Source of the DNA: Nitrospina sp052156635
GTDB taxonomy: Bacteria; Nitrospinota; Nitrospinia; Nitrospinales; Nitrospinaceae
Assembly: GCF_052156635.1 (NCBI RefSeq)
Contig: NZ_JBQKUO010000003.1
Location: forward strand, 62,001-126,000
Length of the DNA: 64,000 nt
Direction: 5' to 3'
Shown here in pieces: positions 61,817 to 64,000 of this stretch (its first letter is position 1; each line of letters begins with the position of its first letter). The translations under genes and the position numbers were made by a program. The notes beneath the pieces were generated by a model. That model ran no database searches. It saw only the letters and a program-made list of their open reading frames with translations, and was not told the origin of the DNA.

Positions 61817-63625
61817 ATGGATGCCACCAGTGAACTGTTGACCCGTGACCAGGTTCCCGAGAACGCAAAGTGGGACCTGCAGGGCCTCTACTCCTCGAAT
61901 GAAACGTGGGAAGCGGATTTCCTCTCGTTGGAATCTCAACTGGAAACCTACGCAACCTATCAGGGAACGCTTGGGGAGTCCCCCGCACGGCTGAAGCAGT
62001 GCCTCAAATTCGACATGCAGTTCTCGCAGACGCTGGATGCGGTTTACACCTACGCGCACCTTCGAAGTGACGAGGACAAGACGCATCCCGGCAACCAGGC
62101 GAATCACGAACGGGTGTCGCGGCTGCTCACGCAATACCAGCAGGCACGCAGTTTCATCAGTCCGGAGTTGATGGCGATTCCGGAAGAGACCATGAAGAAG
62201 TTCCTGGAAGACCCGGAACTGGAGTTCTTCCGTTTTCATCTCGAAAAGGAACTGCGGTACCGTCCGCACACGTTGCCGAAATCCGAAGAAGAGCTGTTGG
62301 CCTCGGCGTCGGAGGTGGCACAGTCGCCGCAAAAAGCGTTCACCATGCTGGACAACGCCGACCTGCAACTGGGGTCAGTGGAAGACGCCGAGGGGCGCCG
62401 GATCACGATCACGCACGGCAATCTGCAAAGCCTTCTGCAGAATTACGACCGCAACCTGCGCAAAAACACGTTTGAGACGTTTTACAAGGCCTACGAGGGA
62501 CACCAGCACACGTATGCTGCTTTACTGGCAGGAAGCATCAAGAAGGACATCTTTTTCGCACAGGCGCGGAAGTTTCCATCGGTTCGCGAGAAGGCGCTGT
62601 TTTCGGAAAACATTCCGGTAGAGGTGTATGACAACCTGATCGACAGCGTGCACAACAACCTGAAACCGCTGTACAAGTATTTCGACCTGCGCAAGCGCGT
62701 GCTTGAACTCGATGAACTGCACGTGTACGACGGAAGCGTGCCGCTGGTGCGCGACTTCAAGTGGGAGATGCCCTACGAAGAGGCGGTGGAGGACATCGCC
62801 CAGGCTCTCGCGCCCCTGGGGGAAGAATACGTCAACATCCTCAAGCGCGGCCTGCTCGACGAGCGCTGGGTGGACCGTTACGAAAACAAGGGCAAGCGCA
62901 GTGGCGCGTATTCATCCGGATGTTACGACTCGAACCCGTTCATCCTGATGAATTACCACAGCGACCACATCAACAGCGTCTATACGCTGGCGCACGAGGC
63001 CGGTCACTCGATGCACACGTACCTGTCGAAGAAAAACCAGCCGTTTCTGTACGCGGACTACACGATCTTTGTGGCGGAGGTGGCATCCACCTTCAATGAA
63101 GCGTTGTTGACCCGCTATTACCTCGGCCGCGAATTGAGCCGGGAGATGAAGATCTACCTGCTCTGCCGGGAAATCGACAATTTTCGCGGCACCCTGTACC
63201 GGCAGACCATGTTTGCCGAGTTCGAACACCGCATTTACGCGGCGGCGGAAGCCGGAAAACCGCTCACCGTGGACACCTTCAAGGAGCTGTACCACGAACT
63301 GCTGACGGTTTACTTCGGCGAGGGGGTCACACTGGACCCGTACCTCGACCTGGAATGCTTCCGCATCCCGCATTTTTATTTCGGCTTTTACGTGTACAAG
63401 TACGCAACGGGCATTTCCGCCGCGTACGCACTGGCCGAACGGGTGACCTCCGGCGGCGACGCCGAACTGGCGGACTACCTGGGCTTTTTGAAGTCGGGCG
63501 GCTCCGCTTACCCGATCGACCTCCTCCGCAACGCCGGGGTGGACATGGGTTCGCCAAAACCCGTCGAAACCGCGCTCGGCAAGTTCGCCGACCTGGTGGA
63601 TCAGCTTGAAGCGCTGATGGGTTGA
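61817..63625 (+). CDS. pepF: Oligoendopeptidase F
   Basis: The 602-residue M3B metallopeptidase has the zinc site HEAGH at 393-397 (YTLAHEAGHSMHTYLS) with the downstream glutamate in FVAEVASTFNEALL. NAKWDLQGLYSSNETW at the start and YPIDLLRNAGVDM near the end are typical PepF features. It cleaves short oligopeptides in the cytoplasm. Length is normal. Confidence 0.96.
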   Translation: MDATSELLTRDQVPENAKWDLQGLYSSNETWEADFLSLESQLETYATYQGTLGESPARLKQCLKFDMQFSQTLDAVYTYAHLRSDEDKTHPGNQANHERVSRLLTQYQQARSFISPELMAIPEETMKKFLEDPELEFFRFHLEKELRYRPHTLPKSEEELLASASEVAQSPQKAFTMLDNADLQLGSVEDAEGRRITITHGNLQSLLQNYDRNLRKNTFETFYKAYEGHQHTYAALLAGSIKKDIFFAQARKFPSVREKALFSENIPVEVYDNLIDSVHNNLKPLYKYFDLRKRVLELDELHVYDGSVPLVRDFKWEMPYEEAVEDIAQALAPLGEEYVNILKRGLLDERWVDRYENKGKRSGAYSSGCYDSNPFILMNYHSDHINSVYTLAHEAGHSMHTYLSKKNQPFLYADYTIFVAEVASTFNEALLTRYYLGRELSREMKIYLLCREIDNFRGTLYRQTMFAEFEHRIYAAAEAGKPLTVDTFKELYHELLTVYFGEGVTLDPYLDLECFRIPHFYFGFYVYKYATGISAAYALAERVTSGGDAELADYLGFLKSGGSAYPIDLLRNAGVDMGSPKPVETALGKFADLVDQLEALMG

Positions 63626-63737
63626 AGCTTCGCCCCCGGCCAAAAACGCGGACGGTCAAACAGTCCCGGTTCGACAATCCCTATACAACAGAGACCCGTC
63701 GTGCCGATTAAAAACCTTTCGTAAAGGAACTCAGATC

Positions 63738-64000
63738 TTGCGAAATTCCAATTCCACGAACCAACCCAACCGGCAGAACAAAAACCGTCCCCGGTCCGGG
63801 AAAAACAACGACCAGGGCAACCGTCAGCGTTCTCAAGGCCCCGCCCGCAACCGGCAGGCCACGGAAATGTGGATGGACTCGAAGACCCTGACCTCGCACA
63901 TACCTCAGGCAAACCGGTCCAACCAGCAATCCAACGGACGCCGCAACGATTCCCAGAACAACGGCAACGGCCGTAATAAAAACCGCAACCAGAACGGTCC
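63738..64000 (+). CDS. Asn/Arg/Gln-rich basic protein, 5-prime part
   Basis: A TTG start at 63738 with AAAGGA 8 bases upstream opens a frame that runs off the window edge. The 87 visible residues are extremely rich in Asn, Arg and Gln (NRQNKNRPRSGKNN, NGNGRNKNRNQNG) with one ordered-looking piece (ATEMWMDSKTLTSHIP). The composition suggests a disordered RNA-binding region. What the rest of the protein is cannot be seen. Confidence 0.65.
   Translation, partial: MRNSNSTNQPNRQNKNRPRSGKNNDQGNRQRSQGPARNRQATEMWMDSKTLTSHIPQANRSNQQSNGRRNDSQNNGNGRNKNRNQNG

Overview
The window is GC-rich chromosomal DNA from a motile Gram-negative bacterium. It carries lipoproteins, a small outer-membrane beta-barrel candidate, a polar-type flagellar locus with a CsrA-FliW pair, and a sigma-54 activator. 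Gene content and several lineage-flavoured proteins (a triple PCP_red protein, an MFS/spermidine-synthase/TPR fusion, FGE-like lipoproteins, a fused type I DHQ dehydratase/shikimate dehydrogenase) suggest a Nitrospinota or deltaproteobacterium-like organism. That placement is inference; no rRNA is present.

Layout. 1-4.8 kb: gcvT (partial), a nucleotidyltransferase, lepA-lepB and a HAD phosphatase, closed by a strong terminator. 4.8-7.1 kb: two small lipoproteins, a phosphodiester-glycosidase-like exported protein and a ModE-type HTH protein. 7.1-10.2 kb: a reverse-strand operon of a 4-TM protein, a histidine ammonia-lyase and a methyltransferase. 10.3-12.6 kb: tyrS facing an exported protein. 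12.8-16.8 kb: rpmH-rnpA-yidD-yidC-mnmE. 16.9-24.8 kb: the flagellar locus (sigma-54 activator, flagellin, fliD, flgN-like gene and three unrecognised genes), with a clear sigma-28 promoter. 24.9-28.9 kb: fused aroD-aroE, then a GCS2-type ligase plus a zinc deacylase. 28.9-30.5 kb: an AT-rich insert encoding a dGTPase-type HD protein. 30.5-33.3 kb: small protein, rhodanese and a DASS transporter. 33.6-39.8 kb: leuCD, two FGE-like proteins, LRR and pentapeptide-repeat proteins, a barrel candidate and tRNA-Phe. 39.9-46.4 kb: csrA-fliW, an exported protein, a YhaN/YhaO (SbcC/SbcD-like) pair and a J-like protein. 46.6-52.3 kb: an aldo/keto reductase with ferredoxin tail, a giant membrane fusion and the PCP_red protein. 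52.4-64 kb: Nif3-like protein, DppBC permeases, an ABC-F ATPase, a methyltransferase, a response regulator, valS, pepF, and the start of an Asn/Arg/Gln-rich protein.

The most striking unexplained signal is a dispersed stem-loop repeat of about 66 bp. Six good copies and one degenerate copy are visible. Each good copy starts with a 6-bp stem and triloop whose stem sequence changes between copies while pairing is kept. Three copies start at or within 5 nt of a stop codon (sigma-54 activator, flagellin, rhodanese). Downstream of the sigma-54 activator the unit is amplified in a 95-bp tandem array that has also copied the last codons of that gene. A second signal is an EF-hand-like insertion in the flagellar cap protein.

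How the genes work together: the flagellar locus looks like a late, sigma-28/sigma-54 and CsrA-FliW controlled filament module. rpmH-mnmE, lepA, tyrS and valS are translation housekeeping. leuCD and aroDE are amino-acid biosynthesis. Several small operons (4-TM/HutH/methyltransferase, GCS2/deacylase) look like uncharacterised small-molecule pathways.
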